From Phocaeicola salanitronis DSM 18170 (GTDB lineage: Bacteria; Bacteroidota; Bacteroidia; Bacteroidales; Bacteroidaceae): a DNA stretch of 64,000 nucleotides. The stretch spans positions 3,806,001 through 3,870,000 of the forward strand of contig NC_015164.1 in assembly GCF_000190575.1 (NCBI RefSeq). The letters run 5' to 3'. Below the pieces are notes generated by a model that saw nothing but the letters and a program-made list of their open reading frames with translations, was not told the origin of the DNA and searched no databases. Positions 30,851 to 39,965 of the stretch are shown in pieces (position 1 is the first letter of the stretch; each line of letters starts with the position of its first letter). A program made the position numbers and the translations under genes.

Positions 30851-32785
30851 ATGATGAAGCGTAGACTAAAACAATTCGGAATATGGATAGCTTTGTTCAC
30901 GGTGCTTTCGGGGGCAGGGCTTTTTCTGTTGCGTGGTCCTCTGTTGCGGCATATCGCCGATAGGCGGATAGAGGCTTTGTCTGCCCGTTACGGCATTAGG
31001 ATAGCCTATGTTTCGCTGAAAATGCCTTCGCTTACTTCCGTGCGTGTGGAGGGCTTGAGCATGGTGCCTTTCGGTAGAGATACCCTGCTCAGGCTGGCTT
31101 CGGCGGAAGTGAAACTCGATTTCTTGCCTTTGTTGCGGGGGAATCTGTCTATACGCAAAGTCGATACCGAGGGATTGGCGTGCACTTTTGTCAAGCAAGG
31201 TATGGTGTCGAATTATGATTTTCTATTCCGCTCTTCCGGCAAGTCCTTATCTGTCCCGGATGCGGATGGAGGGACTTCTATCGGGTATGCCGGGCGGATA
31301 GAGCGTGCGTTGGGAGTATTGTTCCGTTTGCTTCCCGAGGATGCCGTGATGCGCCGTACCGTGCTGACAGGCAGGCGTGATTCGGTCTGCACCCGTTTTT
31401 ATATGCCGGAGTTTGTGTTGGATAACCGGGTTTATGATTCAGATATAGAGGTGGTTGAGGGAGATATGCGGGGCAAGTGGCACATCGGGGGTACGCTGGA
31501 TTGTGGTACACGTCTGATTAAAGGGCATTTGCACTCTTCCGAAAAAGGACAGCGCATTGTGATGCCTTATATCCGTCCGCATTATGGAGCGGCGGTAGCA
31601 TTTGACTCCATTGCTTTCAGCTTGGCGCAGGAAGATCCGGAAGCGGATGAGCAACTTCTGAAAGGCAATGCCGAAATAAACGGGCTGGAAGTGCATCATG
31701 CGGCTTTGTCGCCCGACACCATCGGTTTGAATCGGTGGAAGATTGATTACTTGCTTCGTGCGGGAGAGCGTTTCATAGAGCTGGATAGTGCGACGGAGGT
31801 ACATTTCAACCGGCTTTCGTTTCATCCGTTTGTGCGTGCGGAAAAGAAAGGACGTTGGCATTTTACGGCATCCGTTCATCGTCCGCCTTTTCCTGCACAA
31901 GACTTGTTTTCGTCACTTCCGGCGGGCTTGTTCCGGCATGTGCAAGGGCTTCAGGCGAGCGGAGAGTTGAGTTATGACCTTTGCATGGATATTGATTTCA
32001 ATCGGTTGGACAGCTTGAAGTTCTCTTCCGACTTGCGCGGGCACGGTTTTTCCATTATCCGTATGGGGGCGGCCGACCTTGCCCGGATGAGTGAGGAGTT
32101 CGAATATACGGCATACGAGCATGACCAGCCTGTGCGCACTTTCCTTGTCGGGCCGTCCAATCCGGATTTCCGTCCGCTTTCGTGCATTTCCCCTTTGCTT
32201 CAGATGGCGGTTATGCAATCGGAAGACGGGAGTTTCTTCTATCATGACGGCTTTTATCCGGGAGCCATTCAGGAGGCATTGGCATACGATTTGCAAAAGG
32301 GGCGTTTTGCCCGGGGCGGGAGTTCCATCACCATGCAGCTGGTGAAAAATGTTTTCCTGAACCGGCATAAGAACATTGCCCGTAAGCTGGAAGAGGCACT
32401 TATTGTATGGCTCATCGAATCGCAGCATCTTACTTCGAAAAAGCGCATGTATGAAGTTTATTTGAACATCATCGAGTGGGGACCGCTTGTGTATGGTGCG
32501 GCAGAGGCAAGCCGTTTCTATTTCGGGAAAGAACCGTCGGACCTCAGCGTGAGCGAAGCCATATTTCTGGCATCTATTATTCCCAAACCCAAGCATTTCC
32601 GTTCGGTATTTAATTCCGATGCAACCTTGCGCGAGAATCAATTAGAGTATTACCGCGTCATTGCCCGCCGGCTTGCAGCCAAGGGCTTGATGACCGAAGA
32701 AGAAGCGGAAACGTTTTGTCCGGATGTGCAGATAAAGGGAGAAGCGAGAAAGGTTTTAAATGAAGAATTAATAGTTAATAATTAA
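30851..32785 (+). CDS. AsmA-like/GT51 peptidoglycan transglycosylase fusion
   Basis: The protein has 644 residues from the ATG at 30851 (30854 possible); the upstream in-frame GTG at 30830 lies inside the leader hairpin and is rejected. It has an N-terminal anchor (GIWIALFTVLSGAGLFLLRG). Residues 30-400 are AsmA/DUF748-like beta structure (ALSARYGIRIAYVSLKMPSL; KVDTEGLACTFV). The C-terminal 200 residues are a GT51 domain with catalytic E458 in QSEDGSFFYHDGF, then ARGGSSITMQLVKNVFLNRH, LEEALIVWLIE and EVYLNIIEWG. There is no transpeptidase domain. GT51 polymerises lipid II into glycan strands on the periplasmic face. The AsmA-like spacer instead of a PBP regulatory part is the notable feature. 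Confidence 0.8.
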   Translation: MMKRRLKQFGIWIALFTVLSGAGLFLLRGPLLRHIADRRIEALSARYGIRIAYVSLKMPSLTSVRVEGLSMVPFGRDTLLRLASAEVKLDFLPLLRGNLSIRKVDTEGLACTFVKQGMVSNYDFLFRSSGKSLSVPDADGGTSIGYAGRIERALGVLFRLLPEDAVMRRTVLTGRRDSVCTRFYMPEFVLDNRVYDSDIEVVEGDMRGKWHIGGTLDCGTRLIKGHLHSSEKGQRIVMPYIRPHYGAAVAFDSIAFSLAQEDPEADEQLLKGNAEINGLEVHHAALSPDTIGLNRWKIDYLLRAGERFIELDSATEVHFNRLSFHPFVRAEKKGRWHFTASVHRPPFPAQDLFSSLPAGLFRHVQGLQASGELSYDLCMDIDFNRLDSLKFSSDLRGHGFSIIRMGAADLARMSEEFEYTAYEHDQPVRTFLVGPSNPDFRPLSCISPLLQMAVMQSEDGSFFYHDGFYPGAIQEALAYDLQKGRFARGGSSITMQLVKNVFLNRHKNIARKLEEALIVWLIESQHLTSKKRMYEVYLNIIEWGPLVYGAAEASRFYFGKEPSDLSVSEAIFLASIIPKPKHFRSVFNSDATLRENQLEYYRVIARRLAAKGLMTEEEAETFCPDVQIKGEARKVLNEELIVNN

Positions 32786-32872
32786 TAGTTAATAATGAAG
32801 AGTTAAGTATTGGGCATAGCGTCCACAAATTCTTCATTGTCAACTATTAATTATTAATTGTTAATTGTTAAT
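32764..32872. repeat. A+T-rich inverted repeat between convergent genes
   Basis: Runs such as AATTAATAGTTAATAATGAAG are mirrored by CTTCATTGTCAACTATTAATT. It covers the stops of the GT51 and aspC genes and probably serves as a two-way terminator. The same AATTAATAGTTAA units recur at 53627-53723 and near 63715-63740. Confidence 0.65.
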
Positions 32873-34061
32873 TCAGCCGTGCCAATGTTTCTTTGATGCG
32901 TCGCATTGCTTCGGTGATGTTTTCATCAGAAGTAGCGTAACTCATGCGGATACACTCGGGAGCACCGAATGAAGTTCCACCTACACAAGCCACGTGACCT
33001 ACTTCGAGCAAATACATTGCTAGGTCTTCGGCATTGTTGATGACACGCTCTCCGTCTTTTTTGCCGAAGAAAGAGTCGCATTTCGGGAAGAGGTAGAAAG
33101 CGCCTTCGGGAACATTCACTTCGAATCCCGGAATCTCTTTTGCCAGTTTTACGATAAGGTCGCGGCGGCGTTCGAACGCTTTACGCATTTCTTCTACCGG
33201 AGCTTGCGTGCCTGTATAGGCGGCTTCTGCGGCTTTCTGGGATACCGAGCAAGGACCTGACGTATATTGCCCTTGAAGTTTGTTGACACCTTTCACAATC
33301 CATTCGGGTGCGGCGATAAATCCGATACGCCAGCCGGTCATGGCGTATGCCTTTGATACACCGTTGACGATAACTACACGGTCTTTGATTTCGCTGAATT
33401 GGGCAATGCTTTCATGCTTGCCGATATAGTTGATGTGTTCGTAGATTTCATCGGCGATGGTGATAATCCGTTCGTGTTTAGCCAAGACAGAAGCCAGACC
33501 TGCCAGTTCTTCCTTGCTATATACCGAGCCGGTCGGGTTTGAAGGAGAACAAAGAATCAAGGCGCGGGTCTTAGGGGTGATGGCTGCTTCCAATTGTTCG
33601 GGTGTAATCTTGAAGTCTTGCTCGATGCCTGCACGTACAATGACGGGGGTACCTTCGGCCAGCTTCACCATTTCAGGATAGCTTACCCAATACGGAGCGG
33701 GTACAATCACTTCATCTCCTTTGTTTACCAAAGCCATAATCGTGTTGCATACCGATTGTTTGGCACCGTTGGCACAACTGATTTGGGCTGCTGTATATTC
33801 CAGTCCGTTTTCTTTTTTCAGTTTTTCTACAATGGCGTTGCGCAATGCGGGATAACCGGCTACAGGAGAATAGCGCGAATAGTTTTCGTCAATCGCTTTT
33901 TTAGCGGCTTCTTTGATATGATCGGGGGTGTTGAAGTCGGGTTCGCCGACACTCATGTTGATTACATCTACGCCCTGAGCCTTGAGTTCGCTGCTCTTTT
34001 GTGACATGGCAAGCGTAGCCGAGGGGGATAAACTGTTTAAACGTTCTGAAAGTTGGTTCAT
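32868..34061 (-). CDS. aspC: Pyridoxal-phosphate aminotransferase, aspartate type
   Basis: The protein has 397 residues, a class I fold-type I aminotransferase. The PLP lysine is K237 in VSKAYAMTGWRIGF. N175 (CSPSNPTG) and D204 (TIADEIYEH) contact the cofactor, and ECIRMSYA near the C-terminus holds the carboxylate-binding Arg. The protein exchanges amino groups between aspartate (or related amino acids) and 2-oxoglutarate in the cytoplasm. The short N-terminal form beginning LSERLNSLSPSATLAMSQKS fits subgroup I-gamma enzymes. It is downstream of the Bax-inhibitor-like gene by about 70 nt on the same strand and may be read with it. The substrate is by homology only. Confidence 0.9.
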   Translation of the reverse strand: MNQLSERLNSLSPSATLAMSQKSSELKAQGVDVINMSVGEPDFNTPDHIKEAAKKAIDENYSRYSPVAGYPALRNAIVEKLKKENGLEYTAAQISCANGAKQSVCNTIMALVNKGDEVIVPAPYWVSYPEMVKLAEGTPVIVRAGIEQDFKITPEQLEAAITPKTRALILCSPSNPTGSVYSKEELAGLASVLAKHERIITIADEIYEHINYIGKHESIAQFSEIKDRVVIVNGVSKAYAMTGWRIGFIAAPEWIVKGVNKLQGQYTSGPCSVSQKAAEAAYTGTQAPVEEMRKAFERRRDLIVKLAKEIPGFEVNVPEGAFYLFPKCDSFFGKKDGERVINNAEDLAMYLLEVGHVACVGGTSFGAPECIRMSYATSDENITEAMRRIKETLARLN

Positions 34062-34131
34062 ATTCTTATTTTAATTTTAGTTCAAAATTGGTGCAAAGTA
34101 AAACAATATTTTTGATATATAAAAGCATTTC

Positions 34132-34839
34132 TTACTTTCTGTCACCTAAGAAGCGGAGTAAATACAGGAAAAGATTGATAAAGTCGAGGTAAAGCGTCAT
34201 GGCACCCATTAGGGCAATCTTCTGGGTGGTATCGTTCACTTCCATGTCTTCTCCGGTAAGCAGATGCTTGATTTTTTGCGAATCGTATGCGGTCAGCCCC
34301 GTAAAAATCAGTACGCCGATACCCGAAATGATAAGGTCCATCATCGAATTGTGCAAGAATAAATTGACCAGCGATGCGATGATGAGCCCGATGAGTGCCA
34401 TAATGCAAATATTCCCTATACGGGTCAGGTCTCGTTTGGTTACATATCCGTAAAGCGCCATAACCCCGAAGGTGCCCGCCGTTACAAAGAAAGTGGTAGC
34501 AATGGAACTCATGGTATAGACCATGAAGATAAAGGCGAGTGTGATTCCGTTCAGGATAGAGTAGGCGATAAAGAGCAGGGTAGCAGTGCTGAAGGCAATC
34601 CGGTGGATGCGTGCGGAAAGGTAGATAACCAGTCCTATTTCAGCAATCAGAAGCCCCCAGAAGAGCATTTGGTTCTGTACAATCATTGAGAGCAGCGTGT
34701 ATGATTTTGCCACATATAGAGATACCAGTCCGGTAATGACCAGCGCCAATGTCATCCATGTATAGACATTGCGCATCAGGGTAGCTTGTACGGTCTTTGC
34801 TTTAGACGCGTAGGCTTTTGCCAAATCGTTTGTTTCCAT
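34132..34839 (-). CDS. Bax inhibitor-1/YccA family membrane protein
   Basis: The protein has 235 residues from the ATG at 34839; a TTG three codons earlier is the only alternative. It contains seven hydrophobic segments in the BI-1 order, with GITLAFIFMVYT in the middle and the C-terminal ISGIGVLIFTGLTAYDSQKI motif, where the aspartate of AYDSQ belongs to the pH-sensing di-aspartyl site of the family. Bacterial members are inner-membrane proteins thought to leak Ca2+ or other ions; YccA is also known to modulate FtsH. It lies 19 nt after ribBA on the same strand, so it is probably part of an lptF/G-ribBA-BI-1 unit. Confidence 0.88.
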   Translation of the reverse strand: METNDLAKAYASKAKTVQATLMRNVYTWMTLALVITGLVSLYVAKSYTLLSMIVQNQMLFWGLLIAEIGLVIYLSARIHRIAFSTATLLFIAYSILNGITLAFIFMVYTMSSIATTFFVTAGTFGVMALYGYVTKRDLTRIGNICIMALIGLIIASLVNLFLHNSMMDLIISGIGVLIFTGLTAYDSQKIKHLLTGEDMEVNDTTQKIALMGAMTLYLDFINLFLYLLRFLGDRK

Positions 34840-34858
34840 ATCTGTCAATTATTAATTG

Positions 34859-36073
34859 TTAATTCTTAAAGTGCAGCGTATGTCCCATGCGGTCTTTCTT
34901 TGTATGCAGGTAACGTTCGTTATAGGGATTGGGAGTCACTTCAATCGGTACGTTTTCTACGATTTCCAGACCGTAGGCTTCCAGCCCTACACGTTTCACG
35001 GGATTGTTGGTGAGCAGGCGCATCTTGTGGATGCCTATTTCGCGCAGGATTTGTGCGCCTACGCCATAATCGCGCTCATCGGCTTGATGTCCGAGGCAGA
35101 TGTTGGCGTCTACGGTATCCATGCCTTCTTCCTGAAGCTTATAGGCTTTCATCTTTTCCATCAGCCCGATGCCGCGCCCTTCCTGAATGAGGTAGATGAC
35201 GGCGCCTTTACCTTCTTTTTCTATCATTTGCATGGCTTTATGAAGCTGGTCTCCGCAATCGCACCGCAGCGAACCGAAGATGTCGCCCGTAGCACACGAT
35301 GAATGTACACGCACCAGTACCGGCTCGTCCGGTCCGAACTCTCCTTTTATTAATGCCACGTGTTCCAGTCCGTTGCTTTTTTGGCGGAAAGGAATCAGCC
35401 GGAAGTGCCCGTATTCGGTAGGCATGTCTACCTCTACGCCTTTCTCTACTAACGATTCCTGTTTCAGGCGGTATGCGATGAGGTCGGCGATGGAGATGAG
35501 CTTGAAGCCGTACAGGTCTGCCATTTGGCGTAATTCGGGAAGGCGCGCCATGGTGCCGTCTTCGTTCATCACTTCCATGAGGGCGGCGGCAGGGTAAAGG
35601 CCGGCAAGCTTGGCAAGGTCGATGCTGGCTTCTGTATGTCCGGCACGGCGGAGCACACCTTTATCTTGTGCGTAAAGCGGGTTGATATGTCCGGGACGTC
35701 CAAAGGTTTCCGGGGTCGATGAAGGGTCGGCAAGGGCGCGGATGGTGGCGGCACGGTCGGCTGCAGAAACGCCTGTGCTGCATCCTTCCAGCTTGTCGAT
35801 GGTCACCGTAAACGGGGTTCCTAAGACTGAAGTATTGTTTGCCACTTGATGGGGCAAATCCAGTTCTTTGCAGCGGGAGAGCGTAATCGGCGCGCAAAGC
35901 ACTCCGCGTGCGTGCTTCAGCATAAAGTTTACTTTTTCGGGCGTAATCAGCTCTGCGGCAATAATCAGGTCGCCTTCATTCTCGCGGTCTTCATCGTCTA
36001 CGACGATAACAAACTCGCCTTTGCGGAAGTCTTCTATCGCTTCCTCTACCGTATTTAGCTTTATCTTGTCCAT
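34859..36073 (-). CDS. ribBA: Bifunctional DHBP synthase/GTP cyclohydrolase II
   Basis: The protein has 404 residues, with two riboflavin-pathway enzymes in one chain. Residues 1-200 are Rib[17 protein letters not shown] (acidic Mg2+ site) and [10 protein letters not shown]...RRAGHTEAS with H146. They convert ribulose 5-phosphate to 3,4-dihydroxy-2-butanone 4-phosphate. Residues 205-404 are RibA: the zinc ligands are C260, C271 and C273 ([19 protein letters not shown]), followed by QEGRGIGL and LTNNPVKR. They open GTP to the pyrimidine precursor. I see no FMN riboswitch upstream; the gene follows the LptF/G permease by 4 nt. Confidence 0.95.
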   Translation of the reverse strand: MDKIKLNTVEEAIEDFRKGEFVIVVDDEDRENEGDLIIAAELITPEKVNFMLKHARGVLCAPITLSRCKELDLPHQVANNTSVLGTPFTVTIDKLEGCSTGVSAADRAATIRALADPSSTPETFGRPGHINPLYAQDKGVLRRAGHTEASIDLAKLAGLYPAAALMEVMNEDGTMARLPELRQMADLYGFKLISIADLIAYRLKQESLVEKGVEVDMPTEYGHFRLIPFRQKSNGLEHVALIKGEFGPDEPVLVRVHSSCATGDIFGSLRCDCGDQLHKAMQMIEKEGKGAVIYLIQEGRGIGLMEKMKAYKLQEEGMDTVDANICLGHQADERDYGVGAQILREIGIHKMRLLTNNPVKRVGLEAYGLEIVENVPIEVTPNPYNERYLHTKKDRMGHTLHFKN

Positions 36074-36077
36074 ATTA

Positions 36078-37988
36078 TTATGATTGTAAATGATAGTATT
36101 GTTGGTCTTTTATTCGTTCTACGATTTGTCCGTTTGTCTTTATAATCGTTTTCAAGTCTTTTTCCAGCCGTATCCGGAAACGCCAGATGTTCAGGTATAC
36201 CAGCACGCCGGCAGGTAGCACGATGCCCAGCAGGGCATTGAGCCAACGGTTTTCGAACGGGCTTTTATGAGACTTAACCCACAAGAACGGGTAATTGTTC
36301 ATCAGGTTCAGCAAGACGGGGTCTTTGGTGTTCGAAAGTTCCTCGATGACCGTTTCCATCTGTTGGCTGAGGTCGGCTATGGCGTCATCATGCTTGTTGC
36401 TTGTGAATATCTTGATGTAGTTGGGCAATCCTTTCAGGCGGTGCGTGCGCAGGTATTCCTCACATGCGGCACTGATTTGTTCCAGTGTTTCCGCATTGTC
36501 CCGGTAAGCAGGGGTGTGGATAATCACTTCTTTTTTGAACATGTGTCTGGAAAGGCGTATGCCGAACACTTTCCGGAAGAAGGCTGCATACGTGTCGATG
36601 TTGAATACCACGGAGTCTTTGTTCGACTTGTACGTGAAAAACGCGCCTAACGGAGCCAGGACGAGGGTACTCATCCACGTGCCTAACGCTACATTCATTT
36701 CGCCGCTCTTCCCGACGCGGGTCGCGCCTGAATCGATGATGTAATAAATAACGAAAATCACTACCGATATCACTACCGGCATGCCCAGCCCGCCTTTACG
36801 GATAATGGCTCCCAGCGGTGCGCCGATAAAGAAGAAGATAAGGCAGGCAAGCGAGAGGGTAATCTTCTTGTGCCAGTCCGACCGGTGAGAGAGGATGTTC
36901 CGGTCTGTGTCTTTGGTCAGAAAGCTTTTCATCTCGCACTCGGATAATAGCGAGGATACCCGGTTTTCCGTCTTGCTCAGGGTGCTCGATTTCTCTTGCG
37001 AGGTCATCGAGTTGAAGATGCTGTCGGTATTGATATATGCCACGTTCAGCTTTTCCAGTTTGGTTGAGTCGGATTTGGTGAGCACCGGAGTTTTATAGGC
37101 GGTATGGATAACATCGTTGAAATAAGCGCGTCCGATGCTGTCTGCGTGTGTTTCCAGCGAGTCGATGGTCTGGGAGATTTCACGCATGTTCTTGATGTCC
37201 GAACGGCGGTCGAGGAAATCGCCGTCCACCATATTGAAGCCCGAGTCGAACTGGATGAGCGTATGCTTTTCCTTGAATGATTCGCGCCGGTAGGGCACGT
37301 TCCGCGAGATGACCGACTGGGATTTCAGGTTCTCGAATTGCTCTCCGTTGTACAGGTGCAGGTACAAATGCTTTTTGTCGGCGGTCATTTCCAGCTTTCC
37401 TTCTTCCGCCCAGATGATGTGCGCGTTTTCGAAGCCGTCCGAGAAATTATAGATGAGCACGTCTTTCAGCATGCCCGTTTCGCGGTCTTTATGTTTTACG
37501 TAGATGTTGTATCCGTCGATTTCGCTATAGAATACGCCTTCCGGAATGTCCACTTCAGGCGATTTCTGTTTCATCGAGACCAATAACGTCCACAATTTCT
37601 TTTGTGCACGCGGACCGATTTCGTTTTGGAAGATGAAAGACATGAGCCCCAGGAATGCGCAGAACAAGATGACGGGGCACATGATGCGGAGCAGGGGAAT
37701 GCCTGCGGCTTTCATCGAAAGCAATTCATACCGCTCTCCGAAGTTCCCGAAAGTCATGAGGGCCGCCAGCAGGATGGCAAGCGGAAGCGATATCGGAATC
37801 AGTGTCAGGCCCGAATAGAAAAAGAATTGGGCAAGTATGTTAATCTCCAAGCCCTTTCCTACCAGCTCGTCTACATATCTCCATAAGAACTGCATCATGA
37901 AGATGAAAAGGCAGATAAAGAAAGTTCCGGCAAAGAGCAGCAAGAAGCTCTTTAAAATGAATATATCCAGTTTTTTTATGCGTAGCAT
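36078..37988 (-). CDS. LptF/LptG family permease
   Basis: The protein has 636 residues, long for the family. Three membrane segments lie in the first 110 residues ([40 protein letters not shown] segment near 60-80), then a long periplasmic beta-jellyroll region. Three more membrane segments follow ([37 protein letters not shown]) before a cytoplasmic tail. Such proteins pair with LptB to lift lipopolysaccharide from the inner membrane to the Lpt bridge. A tail of about 150 residues after the last conserved segment (from about 480) plus a final hydrophobic hairpin is an addition seen in Bacteroidetes. A -7-like TACTTTTG (38011-38018, minus strand) lies 23 nt upstream of the ATG. Confidence 0.87.
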   Translation of the reverse strand: MLRIKKLDIFILKSFLLLFAGTFFICLFIFMMQFLWRYVDELVGKGLEINILAQFFFYSGLTLIPISLPLAILLAALMTFGNFGERYELLSMKAAGIPLLRIMCPVILFCAFLGLMSFIFQNEIGPRAQKKLWTLLVSMKQKSPEVDIPEGVFYSEIDGYNIYVKHKDRETGMLKDVLIYNFSDGFENAHIIWAEEGKLEMTADKKHLYLHLYNGEQFENLKSQSVISRNVPYRRESFKEKHTLIQFDSGFNMVDGDFLDRRSDIKNMREISQTIDSLETHADSIGRAYFNDVIHTAYKTPVLTKSDSTKLEKLNVAYINTDSIFNSMTSQEKSSTLSKTENRVSSLLSECEMKSFLTKDTDRNILSHRSDWHKKITLSLACLIFFFIGAPLGAIIRKGGLGMPVVISVVIFVIYYIIDSGATRVGKSGEMNVALGTWMSTLVLAPLGAFFTYKSNKDSVVFNIDTYAAFFRKVFGIRLSRHMFKKEVIIHTPAYRDNAETLEQISAACEEYLRTHRLKGLPNYIKIFTSNKHDDAIADLSQQMETVIEELSNTKDPVLLNLMNNYPFLWVKSHKSPFENRWLNALLGIVLPAGVLVYLNIWRFRIRLEKDLKTIIKTNGQIVERIKDQQYYHLQS

Positions 37989-38064
37989 TCCTTATAATGT
38001 TGTCAGCTTGCAAAAGTAGCATAAAAAATGATGCGGAGCACGATGTTTTGCATAATTTTAAGAA

Positions 38065-38445
38065 TTATATGCCGCATGCCCGCCGCAACGTCTCGATTTG
38101 AGAGTCCCATAAGTTGATGACATCTTCTTCTTCGCCGGCATCGGCAAAGTCGGTCACTTCCAGCGAGAGGTCGCTCGTCAGTTCGTTGTAATGGATTTTC
38201 AGCTCGAAGTACGTGCGGGGCTCTTCGTCGCTCCAATGGAAGCGGACAAACGATTCGGTGCGCAGGTTGATGATTTCGGCATTGCGCGTTTCGGTTTTCC
38301 CCCATTGGAAGGTAAAGGTCTTTTCGTGTTTCAGTACTTTGTCTGCAAACCAGTGTTCCAGTCCCGATGGCGTACTGATTGCGTTCCAAAGGACGGTACT
38401 CGAAGCGGGAGGCAGGGTATATTCTATGTGTATTTTCTTTTTCAT
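38065..38445 (-). CDS. START-like (SRPBCC) domain protein
   Basis: The protein has 126 residues, the small helix-grip fold of the AHSA1/START-like group: KIHIEYTLPPASSTVLWNAI with ISTPSGLEHWFADKV at the start, FRFHW-type strands in the middle (FVRFHWSDEEPRTYFELKI) and a long C-terminal helix (VINLWDSQIETLRRACG). Close relatives in Bacteroidetes are called START-like domain-containing protein; the ligand is unknown. It has no signal peptide. It lies 76 nt upstream of the permease gene on the same strand and may be co-transcribed with it. Confidence 0.8.
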   Translation of the reverse strand: MKKKIHIEYTLPPASSTVLWNAISTPSGLEHWFADKVLKHEKTFTFQWGKTETRNAEIINLRTESFVRFHWSDEEPRTYFELKIHYNELTSDLSLEVTDFADAGEEEDVINLWDSQIETLRRACGI

Positions 38446-38578
38446 GGATATTCAGGTTTTTCCGTTATTGATTTGTACGGGGCGCAAATTAAAGTAATTT
38501 TTTGTATATTACATAGCGAATCGCGGATTTTTTGTTTATCCCTGCCGGATAAACGAGCTGACAGATATAGGCACTATC

Positions 38579-38776
38579 CGTTACAATTGTTACAATTACA
38601 ATTACAGTTAATTGTAAGTTGAAAATCAGATAATGGGGAAAATCACACTTATAAATTATATATTATATATATTTATATAAATATATATAATATATAATTT
38701 TAATATGAGGCTTTCTTTTTTGACCGGGATTGAAAAAAAGCATTTTACGTTAATTGTAATTGTAACAATTGTAACG
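38579..38776. repeat. Concentric palindromes in the tRNA upstream gap
   Basis: The outer arms, 26 bp at 38579-38604 (CGTTACAATTGTTACAATTA onward) and 38751-38776, are perfect complements. At almost the same centre lies a perfect 48-bp A+T-only palindrome at 38653-38700. The gap 38446-38899 holds no gene. The structure could extrude as a cruciform or fold as RNA. Confidence 0.9.
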
Positions 38777-38849
38777 CCTGTTTGGTAAATGCGGATTCGT
38801 TAAATTGAAACAGAATCTGAATAAAATTAGAAGAAAATGCACGAAGGTA

Positions 38850-38880
38850 TTGCGTAATTCAAAAAAACGTTTTACCTTTG
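38850..38880 (+). promoter_or_regulatory. Promoter of the tRNA-Met pair
   Basis: TTG at 38850-38852 and TACCTTTG at 38873-38880 are 20 nt apart; the first tRNA begins 20 nt later. Confidence 0.75.
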
Positions 38881-38899
38881 CACCCGCAATCGCCAAAAT

Positions 38900-38973
38900 G
38901 GCGGGATAGCTCAGCTGGTTAGAGCGCATGATTCATAATCATGAGGTCCCCGGTTCAATCCCGGGTCCCGCTA
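38900..38973 (+). tRNA. tRNA-Met (anticodon CAT), copy 1
   Basis: The cloverleaf closes: acceptor GGCGGGA/TCCCGCT with a G-T first pair, D-arm GCTC, anticodon stem CATGA/TCATG with loop TTCATAA (CAT), T-arm CCGGTTCAATCCCGG-type. The CCA end is not encoded. The features fit elongator Met; Ile-CAT modified by TilS cannot be excluded, and it lacks the usual fMet marks. Confidence 0.93.
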
Positions 38974-39027
38974 CTACGGACAAGATAGAGCCGTTGGATG
39001 GCTTCCACATCTGGCGGTTTCTTACAC

Positions 39028-39101
39028 GGCGGGATAGCTCAGCTGGTTAGAGCGCATGATTCATAATCATGAGGTCCCCGGTTCAATCCCGGGTCCCGCT
39101 A
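39028..39101 (+). tRNA. tRNA-Met (anticodon CAT), copy 2
   Basis: It is identical over all 74 nt to the copy at 38900-38973 and separated from it by 54 nt, so both come from one transcript. Confidence 0.93.
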
Positions 39102-39129
39102 CGATTTTGAAAATTTGTAGATAATCTCG

Positions 39130-39180
39130 AAGGAGAATTAGAAACGAACGGAACCGTTTGTTTTTAGTTCTCCTTTTTTG
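39130..39180 (+). terminator. Terminator of the tRNA pair
   Basis: AAGGAGAA...GAACGG pairs with CCGTTT...TTCTCCTT, followed by TTTTTG and further T-rich sequence. Confidence 0.75.
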
Positions 39181-39418
39181 TTTTTATAGTAAGTTATTGC
39201 AATCAAAAATGAATTGCGGAAAATCCGTTAATCCTTTCTATTGAAAAACAGAGAGGCAGAAGATTTGTCAGTTAATAAAACTCTGTGGCTTTGTGCCTTT
39301 GTGTTCCGTTTTATTTTTCGCAAACCAATTTCGTTCTGCTACATGATTTCATATACTTGCCTATGCCTTTGCACATACGTGCGTAGCCCTGCGCAAGTAT
39401 ATGCGTTTTCGGGTGCGG
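39181..39418. other. Gap with a repeat fragment, no gene
   Basis: I see no supported gene. At 39314-39331 lies TTTTTCGCAAACCAATTT, the arm of the nested repeat at 47137-47371, here as an isolated fragment. Confidence 0.5.
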
Positions 39419-39733
39419 CTATCTCCGTCGTTCGTGCCAAAGGTGGAGCAGGGCGGACCAGGGATGGTGAAACAACATGCGCGGGCCGGCGTAGCGCATG
39501 ACGGTTCGCATCTGTCCGCGCATCCGGGGACTGTAACAATGGATGGGGCATTGCTTGCAGGTGGGTTTCTGTTCGCCGTAGCGGCAATGCGAGAGGCGGG
39601 CATGGGCATATTCCAAAAGTGCCTGGCAGGCGGGGCAGAGCGTGGCGTTTCCTTCTTTATGGCGGCAATAGAGCCTGATCATTTGCGTTACTACGCGCTT
39701 CTCTCGTTCGATGTGTGAGGGGGTACGGCTCAT
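39419..39733 (-). CDS. Nitrous oxide-stimulated promoter (YgbA-type) protein
   Basis: The protein has 104 residues, Cys- and His-rich. The order IEREKRVVTQMIRLYCRHKE, LCPACQALLEYAHARLSHC, KPTCKQCPIHCYSPRMR and VMRYAGPRMLFHHP matches the YgbA_NO family. The cysteine spacing (CxxC, C, CxxCxxxC) suggests a metal or Fe-S site. In gamma-proteobacteria ygbA is induced by nitric oxide through NsrR; whether regulation is similar here is unknown. The gene faces pfkA divergently. The start is the ATG at 39733, and the protein is full length for the family. Confidence 0.85.
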   Translation of the reverse strand: MSRTPSHIEREKRVVTQMIRLYCRHKEGNATLCPACQALLEYAHARLSHCRYGEQKPTCKQCPIHCYSPRMRGQMRTVMRYAGPRMLFHHPWSALLHLWHERRR

Positions 39734-39877
39734 GGTTTTAATGATGGTTTCTTTGATTAAGTATCCGGAAAAGTGTGAATTTTGAAAAGCGAAGATAACG
39801 AAAAGCCCGGAAAGCTCAAAATGCTTTTGGGAAAGAGATGTGATTTTACGGCATTTTAAATATTTTATACTTACAGA

Positions 39878-39909
39878 TTGCGCGTTTCGTTATGAATGTC
39901 TTACATTTG
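39878..39909 (+). promoter_or_regulatory. Promoter of pfkA
   Basis: TTG at 39878-39880 and TACATTTG at 39902-39909 are 21 nt apart, leaving a leader of about 50 nt before the ATG. Confidence 0.65.
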
Positions 39910-39965
39910 GGGTGCATTTCCGTAAGGGAAGGCATCAGATTTAACTAACTAACAGATAAGACGGT

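Noticed and set aside
35960..36077. FMN riboswitch before ribBA
   Set aside because: Only 4 nt separate ribBA from the upstream permease gene, leaving no room for it.
39241..39501. Plus-strand 86-codon frame
   Set aside because: It starts in a repeat fragment, overlaps the YgbA-type gene on the other strand and has no ribosome site or family pattern.
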